This document shows, piece by piece, positions 25,594-33,795 of a stretch of 64,000 nt of DNA. This DNA comes from CAVPDA01 sp963702495 (GTDB lineage Bacteria; Pseudomonadota; Gammaproteobacteria; Burkholderiales; Rhodocyclaceae). The notes beneath the pieces are model-generated. The model saw only the letters and a program-made list of their open reading frames with translations, made no database searches and had not been told where the DNA came from. Numbering within the stretch: the stretch's first letter is position 1; each line of letters starts with the position of its first letter. The position numbers were made by a program, and so were the translations under genes. The stretch is taken from NCBI GenBank assembly GCA_963702495.1, contig CAVPDA010000003.1:372001-436000 (forward strand), in the 5' to 3' direction.

Positions 25594-26634
25594 TCATTCG
25601 TATTCCCAGAACGGCGACTGGATCTGTCCGTCCGCCGAAACCTGCAGCCGCTCATCCTGCGCGGAGATGAACGCGTCATCGTCGCCGGTCATGTTGCGGG
25701 CGGCCAGTTCGCCCATGGCGCGCACGTTCTTCCAGCCGTAATAGAAGCGATAGCGCCGTTCCTCGTCCGACCAGATTTGGCACACGTCGCCCGCGGCGTA
25801 GATGGTCTCGGCGGTCGTGCGCAGCGCCTTGTTTACCAGCAGTCCGCGCTCGATATCCACGCCGGCGCCGATCATGAACTCCACCGACGGTACCAGGCCG
25901 AAGAAGGGCATCACCACATCCCCATGCACCTCGGTGCCGTCGCGCAGCAGCACGCGCCGCGCAGCGAGACCGGGTGCGCCCTGCTCCACCGCAACGACAC
26001 CGCCGCAGGCGACGCAGTCCAGCACCTCGATGCCGACTTTGCGCAGGGAATCGAACAGCCGCGGCCGCTCCTCGGCCTCCACTTCGTGGGGCCAGAAGGT
26101 CGGCTCGCCCGCCACCAGGGTGACGCGGTAGCCGGTGTCGATCAGCGTGCGCGCCAGGTCGAGGCCGATCATGTCGCCGCCCAGCATCAGCACATGGCCG
26201 CCCTCCGGCAGCGCTTGCGCCACGGTAATGGCTTGCTCGAAGCTGCCGAAGCCGTGCATCAGGTGGCGATAGTCCGACAATTCCTCCGGCAAATAGCTGC
26301 GGCCGCCCGAGGCCACCAGCAGGGTGTCGAAGGGAATGGCTTCGTTGTGTGTGAGCACGATGGCGCGGCGCCGCGTGTCCACGCCGGCCACCTGGCAGGC
26401 GCGGCGCAGGCCGATGCGCTGCTCGGTGTAGAACCCGGGCGGGCGCACCAGGAAGCGGCGCCAATCGCGCTCGCCGCGGAACACCCTGGGCAGGTCGTAG
26501 CGGTTGTAGAACGGCAGACTGGACAGGGTGATCATGGTGACGCGGCTGTCCGGGTCACGCTGGCGCAGGGTTTCCGCCGCCTGGCTGCCGGCCACGCCGC
26601 TGCCGATGACGATGTGATGGCGCGCAGTGCTCAT
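25594..26634 (-). CDS. NAD(P)/FAD-dependent oxidoreductase of the kor operon
   Basis: Flavoprotein (346 aa) of the pyridine nucleotide-disulphide oxidoreductase superfamily. It has an N-terminal FAD-binding Rossmann motif VIGSGVAGSQAAETL, a second dinucleotide site VLMLGGDMIGLDLARTL and the C-terminal FAD motif TIYAAGDVCQ. There is no redox-active CxxC. It resembles ferredoxin/rubredoxin reductases and probably moves electrons between ferredoxin and NAD(P). Tight spacing on both sides (7 and 21 bases) makes it part of the same complex or pathway. Confidence 0.85.
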   Translation of the reverse strand: MSTARHHIVIGSGVAGSQAAETLRQRDPDSRVTMITLSSLPFYNRYDLPRVFRGERDWRRFLVRPPGFYTEQRIGLRRACQVAGVDTRRRAIVLTHNEAIPFDTLLVASGGRSYLPEELSDYRHLMHGFGSFEQAITVAQALPEGGHVLMLGGDMIGLDLARTLIDTGYRVTLVAGEPTFWPHEVEAEERPRLFDSLRKVGIEVLDCVACGGVVAVEQGAPGLAARRVLLRDGTEVHGDVVMPFFGLVPSVEFMIGAGVDIERGLLVNKALRTTAETIYAAGDVCQIWSDEERRYRFYYGWKNVRAMGELAARNMTGDDDAFISAQDERLQVSADGQIQSPFWEYE

Positions 26635-26655
26635 TTCCCGCCCCCCCGCAAGCGG

Positions 26656-28470
26656 CTAGACATCGACGTCAACCAGCTCGCAGCGCGAGATCGAGATGCA
26701 ATGCACCGGACAGGCGGCGACGCAGGCGCCGCAGCGGATGCATTCGCGGTTGTCGATCCAGATCGCACCCACCTGGTTCCACTCCTTGGTCTCCAGAAGC
26801 TGGCCGCAACTGCCGTCGTCGGCCATCTCCACCCCCTTCACCAGCTTGATGCAGTTGCGCGGCGCGACCTCGATGCAGGCGCGGCAGAAGATGCAGCGGT
26901 CCACATCGATCTGGTAGCGCAGATTGCACAGGTAGCAGCGCTTCGCCTCCTCGATGGCGACGGCCTCGTCCATCCCGGTTTCCGCCTCGCGGGTGGTGCT
27001 GCGCACGCGCTCCGCCAGCGGCGCCGTCGGCATCGCCTGGCGCGGGATGAAGTCGAAGGCCCGCTCCCGCAGCGGAGCGGCCACCGGCTCGATGCGCACC
27101 ATGGCGCGGCGGCGCGTCCAGCCCATGACCCAGGCATCGATCTTGAGGGCGATCTGGCGGCCGTGGCCGATCGCCTCCACCGCCGTCAGCGCCCCGCGCA
27201 CGTAGTCTCCGGCGGCGAACAGGCCGGAAAGGGAAGTCATGCCGCTGTCGGTGACCCGCACCCGGCCGCCGCGGCCGAGATCGGGTTTCACGTCGAGGAA
27301 CTCGTGCACCGACTGCTGGCCAATGGCGACGATCAGCGTGTCGCAAGGCTCGAAGAACTCCGATCCCTCGATCGGAATCGCCAGCCGCCGGCCGTTGGGC
27401 CGCCAGCCGCCGAGGCGGTTCTGGATGAACTCGACGCCGGCCAGCCGGCCGTTGTCGTCGCGCCGCAGGCTGACGGGAGTGCGCAGACCCTTGATGCGGA
27501 TGCCCTCACGCTTGGCCTCGAACAGCTCCTCCCGCGCCACGGGGATATAGTCCTCGCCGGTGCGCAAATGGATCGTCACCTCCGCCGCACCTAGCCGCAC
27601 CGCCACCCGCGCACAGTCCAGGGCCGTGAAGCCGGCGCCGACGATGGCCACGCGCCGACCGACGCGCTTGCGCTCGCCGCGGTGCATCTGCATCAGGAAA
27701 TCGAGCCCATATTCGAAATCCGAAAGCTCCTGCGCCGGATCGCGGTTCTCCCATTCGCCGCTCAGGGGCAGCGGCATCGGCGCCATGCAGCCGGTGGCGA
27801 GCAAAACAGCGTCATAGTCGCGCAGCAGTGTGGACACCCGGATCTCGTCCGGTCCTGCACCCACCGCGACGCCGGTGCGCAACTGCACGCCCAGCCGCAG
27901 CGCGTTGTGCAGTTCCACTTCGAGCACGTCGCGCGGCAGACGGAACTCGGGGATGCCGTAGCGCAGCATGCCGCCGGGCCGCTCCTCGCGCTCGAAGATC
28001 ACCACGTCATGGCCGAAGAGGGAAAGATCGTGGGCCGCCGCCACCCCCGCCGGCCCGGCGCCGACGATGGCGATGCGCTTGGCGGTGGGCGCATAGAGGC
28101 GCTCGGTGATGCGGTGGCCGGAATCCTTCATGTCGGCAGCCACCCGCTTCAAATGGCAGATTGCCACCGGTTCGCCGTTGCCCGGCCAGCCGTGGCGGCA
28201 CGCCGCTTCGCAGGGCCGCGAGCAGATGCGTCCCAGCACGCCGGGCAGCACATTGGCGCCGCGATTGATCTCGTAGGAACGGCCATAGCGCCGCTCGACG
28301 ATGTCGCGGATGTAGGCCGGCACGTTGGTGCCCGCCGGACAGGCGCTCTGGCACGGCACGTTCTGTTTCACCCAGCCGATGTCGCGCAGGTCTTCCGAGG
28401 TGTAGCCGGCGGATTCCGCGGTTCCTGTTGCAGCCGCCTGCTCGGAGAGAGTTCGCAGCGGATCAAGCAT
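26656..28470 (-). CDS. GltD-like FAD oxidoreductase fused to a 2x[4Fe-4S] ferredoxin domain
   Basis: A 604-aa flavoprotein. The N-terminal GltD-type iron-sulfur domain (about residues 35-100) has cysteines in PCQSACPAG and CSRPCEAACRHG. Then come the FAD Rossmann motif IAIVGAGPAGVAAAHDL, the NADPH-type motif VAIVGAGFTALDCARVA and GLFAAGDYVRGALTAVEA. The C terminus (about 515-600) is a ferredoxin with CIFCRACIEVAPRNC and CIRCGACVAACPVHC. It is the first gene of the kor operon and fits a ferredoxin:NADP(H) module. A perfect FNR box lies 126 bases upstream. Confidence 0.88.
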   Translation of the reverse strand: MLDPLRTLSEQAAATGTAESAGYTSEDLRDIGWVKQNVPCQSACPAGTNVPAYIRDIVERRYGRSYEINRGANVLPGVLGRICSRPCEAACRHGWPGNGEPVAICHLKRVAADMKDSGHRITERLYAPTAKRIAIVGAGPAGVAAAHDLSLFGHDVVIFEREERPGGMLRYGIPEFRLPRDVLEVELHNALRLGVQLRTGVAVGAGPDEIRVSTLLRDYDAVLLATGCMAPMPLPLSGEWENRDPAQELSDFEYGLDFLMQMHRGERKRVGRRVAIVGAGFTALDCARVAVRLGAAEVTIHLRTGEDYIPVAREELFEAKREGIRIKGLRTPVSLRRDDNGRLAGVEFIQNRLGGWRPNGRRLAIPIEGSEFFEPCDTLIVAIGQQSVHEFLDVKPDLGRGGRVRVTDSGMTSLSGLFAAGDYVRGALTAVEAIGHGRQIALKIDAWVMGWTRRRAMVRIEPVAAPLRERAFDFIPRQAMPTAPLAERVRSTTREAETGMDEAVAIEEAKRCYLCNLRYQIDVDRCIFCRACIEVAPRNCIKLVKGVEMADDGSCGQLLETKEWNQVGAIWIDNRECIRCGACVAACPVHCISISRCELVDVDV

Positions 28471-28595
28471 TTCCTTCCCCCATGACGTCGCGCCAGCCCG
28501 CCGTACGAAAGGCGACAGGGGGCGCCGGTCGGGCTCCTCCGAACGCCGAGGCGCCGCAGTGGCGGAGAATGTAGCGGCTGTCCAACTGTACCCGT

Positions 28596-28609
28596 TTGAT
28601 TCAAATCAA
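28596..28609. promoter_or_regulatory. Perfect FNR/ANR box
   Basis: TTGAT-TCAA-ATCAA is an exact match to the FNR consensus TTGAT-N4-ATCAA. It lies in the divergent space between the kor operon (start 28470, minus strand) and arsC (start 28744, plus strand), 126 and 134 bases from the two start codons. The kor operon is the more likely target because it encodes an oxygen-sensitive ferredoxin enzyme. Confidence 0.8.
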
Positions 28610-28743
28610 TGGCTTGTGGATATGTGAAGGAGCCGGGGAGGAAGCCGACGCACTTCAGGACGGTGCTTTTGCCGGCATCCGGACGGCCGGCGCACGATTC
28701 CGGATAGAATTCCAGCTCCGGGAACGAAGCGACGGACACCACC

Positions 28744-29103
28744 ATGACGCAACGGACGGAATCCCTCCGCATCTACCACAATCCGCGCTGCTCCAAGAGC
28801 CGAGCCGCCTGCGCCCTGATCGAGGGACGGGGCATCCCGGTCGAAATCGTGGAGTATCTGGAGACGCCGCCCACCCGGCCGGAGCTGAAGGCACTCCTGT
28901 CCAAGCTCGACATGAAACCGGAAGATCTGGTGCGCCGCGGCGAGGCGGTTTTCAAGGAGAAGTACGCCGGCCGCACATTGACCGACGAGGAGTGGCTCGA
29001 CGCGCTGGTGGCCGACCCGATCCTGATCGAGCGGCCGATCGTGGTGCTGGGCGACCGGGCCGTCCTCGGCCGCCCGCCGGAAAGGGTATTGGAACTGTTC
29101 TGA
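28744..29103 (+). CDS. arsC: Glutaredoxin-dependent arsenate reductase, ArsC family
   Basis: Thioredoxin-fold protein of 119 aa. The active-site loop IYHNPRCSKSRAAC contains the catalytic Cys16 of the ArsC (plasmid R773-like) type, and the C-terminal LGRPPERVLELF is the family end. It converts arsenate to arsenite using glutathione and glutaredoxin. No arsR, arsB or acr3 is adjacent, so this may be a housekeeping ArsC-family member rather than part of an arsenic resistance cassette. Confidence 0.87.
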   Translation: MTQRTESLRIYHNPRCSKSRAACALIEGRGIPVEIVEYLETPPTRPELKALLSKLDMKPEDLVRRGEAVFKEKYAGRTLTDEEWLDALVADPILIERPIVVLGDRAVLGRPPERVLELF

Positions 29104-29121
29104 CAGCCGTGCGGCGCAGTC

Positions 29122-29715
29122 TTACCAGCGCGTCGCCTGGTCGTGCCTGCGTTCCCATATGCGTTCGCTTTGCCGGCTCTGGGCCTGCTCGATGCGCGCC
29201 TGCTCGCCGCTCTCGACCCGGCCGTCACGAGCGATTCGCGCCAGGCGCCCGTTGAGGCGCGCCTGACCGTAGACCAACTCCCCCGCTTCCTGCGCCGTAA
29301 GCTCGCCTGAGTCGATGCCGCGCTGGATGCGCATCTGCTGGCGGATATTGCGTTCGACGCCGGCCTGCATGCGCCGCGCCGAGGGCGACTCGGGATCGCC
29401 CGTTTCTCGGTTGTGCTTCTCCTGGTAGATGTCGTCGCTGGCGCGGTCCTGCATGCGGGCGATGCGCTCGCCCTCGCCCTCCGTCACATCGCCGTCCTGC
29501 AGCGCTTCCGCCTGCACGCGGGCGATGCGCCCCTGTTCCCGCTGCAACCAGGCCGCCTCTTCCGTCGTCAGTTCCCCGGAACGCAGTCCCTTGTCGATGC
29601 GCTGCTGCTGATGGATGTTGCGCTGGATGAATCCGGAATAATCGTGGGAAGCGATCGCGCTGCCGGCGCACAGCGTGGCAAGGGCGGCGGCGATCAGGCC
29701 ATGGCGCAGGTTCAT
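29122..29715 (-). CDS. Periplasmic protein with two copies of a helical repeat domain
   Basis: Unrecognised function. A 197-aa protein with signal peptide MNLRHGLIAAALATLCAGSAIA and a mature part made of two similar units of about 75-80 residues. Unit one starts RNIHQQQRIDKGLRSGELT and unit two RNIRQQMRIQRGIDSGELT; each continues into an E-A-x-x-L, Q-x-R-I helical pattern and ends with an ERRHD or EKHNRE-like charged segment. The G-L/I-x-S-G-E-L-T signature occurs in small uncharacterised proteobacterial periplasmic proteins. Start fixed by the signal peptide. Confidence 0.75.
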   Translation of the reverse strand: MNLRHGLIAAALATLCAGSAIASHDYSGFIQRNIHQQQRIDKGLRSGELTTEEAAWLQREQGRIARVQAEALQDGDVTEGEGERIARMQDRASDDIYQEKHNRETGDPESPSARRMQAGVERNIRQQMRIQRGIDSGELTAQEAGELVYGQARLNGRLARIARDGRVESGEQARIEQAQSRQSERIWERRHDQATRW

Positions 29716-29894
29716 TGCATTCTCCTCGTGGCAGTGGGTAAGGGTTCGACGCCCACGCAAGGTACGCCAGGCAGGGATCCGATTCCACGCTGAAAATGTA
29801 AGAGTTGTAAGCGGATGTTGCCCGGCCCTGGCAGCAACCGACCGCCATCGGTTCATCGAACTCCAGACGCCGTCTGCGCTGCGCTCGAATCGAC

Positions 29895-30275
29895 CTAAGC
29901 CCGGTTTCCCGGTGCCGCCCGGTTCGGAACAAGGGGATCGGGCAGGGGCGGCAAGCCGTGACGTTCCCTGGCCCAGTTGCATTCCTCGTTGCTGATGCCG
30001 AGGATGCCATGGGGAGCATAGTCGCGGCAGGGCGACGGGCGCACAGCATAGATGGCGCAGCGCACCTCCTTGCCGATCTCGCCCTGCAATGCCACGCAGC
30101 GCGCCGGAACACGGTCGGTCCCTTCCATGCAGCGCAGGGTGTCGGTCACCTCCGCGCTGAGCCATTCCGGCACGAAGCCGCCCGGCGCTTCTTCCGACTC
30201 CGACACGTGAAACACGACCCGCCGGTCGGCGCAGCAGGCACCGCAGAGGGTGCACGGATTGAGTTCGCTGGTCAT
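29895..30275 (-). CDS. YkgJ-family cysteine-cluster protein
   Basis: A 126-aa cytosolic protein of the YkgJ/CxxCxxCC family (UPF0153-like), thought to bind a metal or iron-sulfur centre. Eight or more cysteines are visible: CTLCGACCADRR at residues 8-17, then single cysteines in LRCME, ARCVAL, VRCAIY, SPCRDY and EECNWA, matching the family pattern. Function unknown. It stands alone and diverges from the phosphoesterase gene. Confidence 0.85.
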   Translation of the reverse strand: MTSELNPCTLCGACCADRRVVFHVSESEEAPGGFVPEWLSAEVTDTLRCMEGTDRVPARCVALQGEIGKEVRCAIYAVRPSPCRDYAPHGILGISNEECNWARERHGLPPLPDPLVPNRAAPGNRA

Positions 30276-30354
30276 GGCACGATGCTACTGTGAACCCGGC
30301 CAGCGCGTCTCGCAGCGCCGAAGTGAGCCGCATCGGGGCGGCGGGCGTAACCAT

Positions 30355-30370
30355 CCTGTCACACGACAGG
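30355..30370. other. Perfect inverted repeat in a divergent promoter region
   Basis: CCTGTC-ACAC-GACAGG lies between the divergent YkgJ and phosphoesterase genes. It could be an operator or a small hairpin. The CTGT/ACAG spacing is six, not the eight of a LexA box. Confidence 0.35.
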
Positions 30371-30469
30371 TCTATGCTCCCCGGCCATCGTGCCATGCCC
30401 TTCTTCGACCCAGTTCGAGTGCGCTCCTGACCAACGCCAATCCGACGCTGCCGCAGCTCCGGGGCCGGC

Positions 30470-31342
30470 ATGAGCGGCTCGCGATTCCGCTCCGTCTTCC
30501 TGTCCGACATCCATCTCGGCACGCGCGGCTGCCAGGCGGAGCGGCTGCTCGACTTCCTGCGCAGCCACGAGTCGGAATACCTGTTCCTGATCGGCGACAT
30601 CGTCAACTTCTGGGCGATGGCGCGCGGCATCCACTGGACCGGTACGCAGAACACCGTGGTGCAGAAGATCCTGCGCCGCGCCCGCCACGGCGAGAAGGTG
30701 ATCTTCATTCCCGGCAATCACGACGAAGCCCTGCGGCAGTACGTCGGCACGTCGTTCGGCGACATCCGCCTCGAAGCGGAGTATGTGCATACCGCGGCCG
30801 ACGGCCGGCGCTACCTGCTGATCCACGGCGATGAATTCGACCAGGTGACCCGTTACCATCGCTGGGTGGCGCTGCTGGGCGACGTCGGCTACAACCTGCT
30901 GGTGCGGGTCAATGCATGGCTGTCCTGGCTGCGGCGCCGCCTCGGCGTAGCCGGTTACTGGTCGCTCGCCGGCTACGCCAAACGCAAGGTGAAGAGCGCG
31001 GTCGGCTTCATCTTCGACTTCGAGGATTCGGTGATCCGCGCCGTGCGCGATCGCGGCATGGACGGAGTGATCTGCGGCCACATCCACAGCGCCGCGATCC
31101 GGCAGCACGACGGCGTGACCTACATCAACTGCGGCGACTGGGTCGATTCCTGCACCGCCATCGTCGAGCACGCCGACGGCCGCATGGAGATCGTCCATTG
31201 GGGTACCCAGCCTCGGTCCGTACCCGCGCCCGAGGCGGCATGCAAGGAGTATGTCGCCGCGCCGCTACCGGACTCCCGCGCAGGGCGGGCCGCGCCCGCC
31301 GGTTCCGTGCCACCGCGAGCCGCCTCCCGCACCGCTCGCTCT
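30470..31342 (+). CDS. LpxH-like metallophosphoesterase (3' end unclear)
   Basis: Calcineurin-like phosphoesterase of the UDP-2,3-diacylglucosamine diphosphatase type (lipid A pathway or a paralogue). Metal-binding motifs in order: FLSDIHLGT, GDIVNFW, PGNHDE, IHGDEFD and CGHIHSA. The recognisable domain ends around residue 250 (EIVHWGTQ, about 31,205). No stop occurs in this frame until 32,374, far inside the opposite-strand pit gene, so the true end is lost or a frame error is present. The end given is where pit begins; the Arg/Pro-rich sequence after about 31,210 is probably not native. Confidence 0.78.
31280..31300. repeat. Single REP-like palindrome
   Basis: GCAGGGCGGGC-CGC-GCCCGCC, a one-base variant head (GCAGGG for GTAGGG) of the palindrome family seen at 17.7 and 19.6 kb. 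It lies between the phosphoesterase domain and the pit stop. Because TAG has become CAG it supplies no stop codon. Confidence 0.65.
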
Positions 31343-32350
31343 TCACATCAGGATTCGGCCGAGATACCAGGCCAGCGCCTCGATCAGCGCGCTGCATGGA
31401 ATCGTGAGTATCCAGGCCCAGACGATGCCTCCCGCCACGCCCCAGCGCACCGCCGACAGTTTGTGCGCCGAGCCGACGCCGACGATGGCGCCGGTGATGG
31501 TGTGGGTGGTGGATACCGGAATGCCCAGACCGGCGGCAAGGAACAGGGTCAGCGCGCCGCCGGTCTCGGCGCAGAAGCCGCCCACCGGTTTGAGCTTGGT
31601 GATTTTCTGACCCATGGTCTTGACGATGCGCCAGCCGCCGAACAGGGTGCCAAGTCCCATCGCCGCGTAGCAGGAGATGACCACCCATGCCGGGATCGGG
31701 TCGCTCGCCTGCGACAGCCCGGCAGCGACCAGCAGCATCCAGATGATGCCCATGGTCTTCTGCGCGTCGTTGCCGCCGTGGCCGATGCTGTAGAGCGAGG
31801 CCGAGACGAGTTGCAGGCGGCGGAACCACTTGTCCACGCGCATCGGCGTCGTGCGGAAGAACAGCCACGACACCGCCAGCATCAGCAGCGATCCGAGCAG
31901 CATGCCGAGCAGCGGCGAGATGAAGATGAAGAGCACGATCTTGCCCACTCCGCCCAGGACGAGGGAGGCCGGCCCCGCCTTCGCCAGGCCGGCGCCCACC
32001 AGACCGCCGATGAGCGCATGGGAGGAACTGGACGGGATGCCGTAGAGCCACGTGATGATGTTCCAGGCGATGGCACCGACCAGCGCACCGAACACCACGT
32101 AATGGTCCACGATGGACGGATCGATGGTGCCCTTGCCGATGGTGGCAGCCACCTTGAGCTGGAACACGAACAGGGCAACGACGTTGAAGAACGCGGCCCA
32201 CACGACCGCCTGATGCGGCTTGAGCACACCGGTGGACACCACCGTCGCGATCGAGTTGGCGGCGTCGTGGAAGCCGTTCATGAAATCGAAGGCCAGCGCC
32301 AGCACGACGAGCATCGCCACAACCGCGAAGCCGATCTCCACGCCCTGCAT
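31343..32350 (-). CDS. pit: Low-affinity inorganic phosphate transporter Pit
   Basis: PiT-family metal-phosphate:H+ symporter of the inner membrane (335 aa, about ten helices). Both inverted signature repeats are present: AFDFMNGFHDAANSIATVVSTG near the N terminus with IPSSSSHALIGGLVGAG, and IGHGGNDAQKTMGI with IPVSTTHTITGAIVGVG. Located 20 bases after the DUF47 gene, the standard pairing in which the DUF47 (PhoU-like) protein modulates Pit. The lpxH-like frame on the other strand overlaps it, but pit is the real gene here. Confidence 0.93.
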   Translation of the reverse strand: MQGVEIGFAVVAMLVVLALAFDFMNGFHDAANSIATVVSTGVLKPHQAVVWAAFFNVVALFVFQLKVAATIGKGTIDPSIVDHYVVFGALVGAIAWNIITWLYGIPSSSSHALIGGLVGAGLAKAGPASLVLGGVGKIVLFIFISPLLGMLLGSLLMLAVSWLFFRTTPMRVDKWFRRLQLVSASLYSIGHGGNDAQKTMGIIWMLLVAAGLSQASDPIPAWVVISCYAAMGLGTLFGGWRIVKTMGQKITKLKPVGGFCAETGGALTLFLAAGLGIPVSTTHTITGAIVGVGSAHKLSAVRWGVAGGIVWAWILTIPCSALIEALAWYLGRILM

Positions 32351-32370
32351 GAGAGGGTGCCTCCGGAACG

Positions 32371-33009
32371 CTAGGAGTTTTCGAGCACGATGCCTTCGAT
32401 CAGATTGGCAACGTCCTCGCAGCGATCGGTGATGGTTTCCAGCAACTCATAGATGGCCTTGAGCTTGATGAGCTGGCGCACGTCGGGCTCGTCGCGGAAC
32501 AGTTTCGACACGGCGGAGCGCATGACGCGATCGGCGTCGGATTCCAGTCGATCGATTTCCTGACAGGTCTTGAGGATGGCGCCCCCATTGTCCATGCTGC
32601 GCAACAATCCGACCGCGGAGCGCACCCGCTCGCCGCAGGACAGGCAGATGTCCGCGAGCTGCTTGGCCTGTTCCGTGAGACGGCGAACGTCGTACAGCGT
32701 GACGGTCTGGGCAACGTCCTGGGTCAGGTCGAGGATGTCGTCCATAGAGGTGATCAGGCTGTGGATTTCCTCCCGACCCAGCGGCGTGATGAAGGTCTTG
32801 TGCAGGAGCTGGATGGTTTCGTGGGTGATGCGATCGGCCTTCTTCTCGATCTCGTTGATGGCCTTGGCGCGCTGGGCGGTTTCGTCCGGGGACTCGCCCA
32901 ACTCCGACACCAGCGCTGCCAACTCCCTGCCGCCCTGCACGATCAGTTCGGCGTGCGCGTTGAAGAGTTCGAAAAACTTGCCCTCTTGGGGCATGAAGCG
33001 CGCGAACAT
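32371..33009 (-). CDS. DUF47 (PhoU-like) regulator of phosphate transport
   Basis: All-helical 212-aa protein of the DUF47/YkaA family, distantly related to PhoU. Features are the N-terminal MFARFMPQEGKFFELFNAHAELI, the middle EIEKKADRITHETIQLLHKTFITP with the metal-binding E-x-x-x-D pattern, DMDDILDLTQ-like MDDILDLTQDVAQ, and DRCEDVANLIEGIVLENS at the end. It forms an operon with pit. The start at 33009 gives the normal family N terminus. Confidence 0.9.
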   Translation of the reverse strand: MFARFMPQEGKFFELFNAHAELIVQGGRELAALVSELGESPDETAQRAKAINEIEKKADRITHETIQLLHKTFITPLGREEIHSLITSMDDILDLTQDVAQTVTLYDVRRLTEQAKQLADICLSCGERVRSAVGLLRSMDNGGAILKTCQEIDRLESDADRVMRSAVSKLFRDEPDVRQLIKLKAIYELLETITDRCEDVANLIEGIVLENS

Positions 33010-33102
33010 TGCGTTTTTATTGCACTTTTGTTGCGAAGGCGGCAGTTTAGCATTCGCCGGATCCCGCTGCGGCGACCGCCGCGGTGTAAGCTTCGAACAG
33101 CA

Positions 33103-33795
33103 ATGCCTGCTCCCAAGACCCCATTCGGCAACCACACCGAGCCGTTGCCTGAACCCGTCATCCTGGTCCACGGCCTGTGGATGGGCGGCTGGGCGCTTAC
33201 GCCCCTTCGTCTGCATCTGCAACAGCACGGATTCGAGGGCCATGCCTTCTCCTACGCGACGATGCGCCAGCCGCTCGCCGAGAACGCGCGCTGTCTCGCC
33301 GCGTTCGCCCGCAGCATCGGCGCCTCCACCCTCCATTTCATCGGCCACAGCCTGGGCGGACTGATCGTCTATCGCGCCCTCCTCGATCATGCCGATCTCC
33401 CGCCCGGCCGCGCCGTACTGCTCGGCAGCCCCTTCCTCGACAGCTACGCGGCACGCCGCTTCGGGGTCAATCCGTTCGGCCATATGCTGCTCGGCACCAG
33501 CATGTGGGACTGGCTGGAAGACGGTGCGCCGCCGCGCAGCGCGCCGCGCGAACTCGGCGTCGTCGCCGGCTCCCTCGGTATCGGCCTGGGCTCGCTGGTG
33601 GCGCCGCAACTGCCGCGCCCCCATGACGGCGTGGTGGCCGTGAGCGAAACGCTCGTGCCCGGTGCGGCCGATCACATCGTCCTGCCGGTGACGCATTCCG
33701 CAATGCTGGTCGCTGCCAGCGTTGCCCGCCAGGCATGCCATTTCCTGCGCTGCGGCCGCTTCCGGCACGAGGACCATGCGGCTCGCGCGGCCTGA
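33103..33795 (+). CDS. Alpha/beta hydrolase, lipase-like
   Basis: A 230-aa alpha/beta hydrolase with VILVHGLWMGGWAL (oxyanion region), nucleophile GHSLGG and catalytic His in LPVTHSAML, similar to the short lipase/PGAP1-like esterases without signal peptide. The likely acid is in the DGVVAVSETLVPGAADH segment. The start at 33103 gives MPAPKTPFG; the frame is open further upstream but overlaps the divergent DUF47 gene. Its 3' end overlaps the next gene by 20 bases. Confidence 0.83.
   Translation: MPAPKTPFGNHTEPLPEPVILVHGLWMGGWALTPLRLHLQQHGFEGHAFSYATMRQPLAENARCLAAFARSIGASTLHFIGHSLGGLIVYRALLDHADLPPGRAVLLGSPFLDSYAARRFGVNPFGHMLLGTSMWDWLEDGAPPRSAPRELGVVAGSLGIGLGSLVAPQLPRPHDGVVAVSETLVPGAADHIVLPVTHSAMLVAASVARQACHFLRCGRFRHEDHAARAA

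Noticed and set aside
30355..30370. LexA box near the phosphoesterase gene
   Set aside because: CTGT and ACAG are six bases apart instead of eight; listed only as an inverted repeat.
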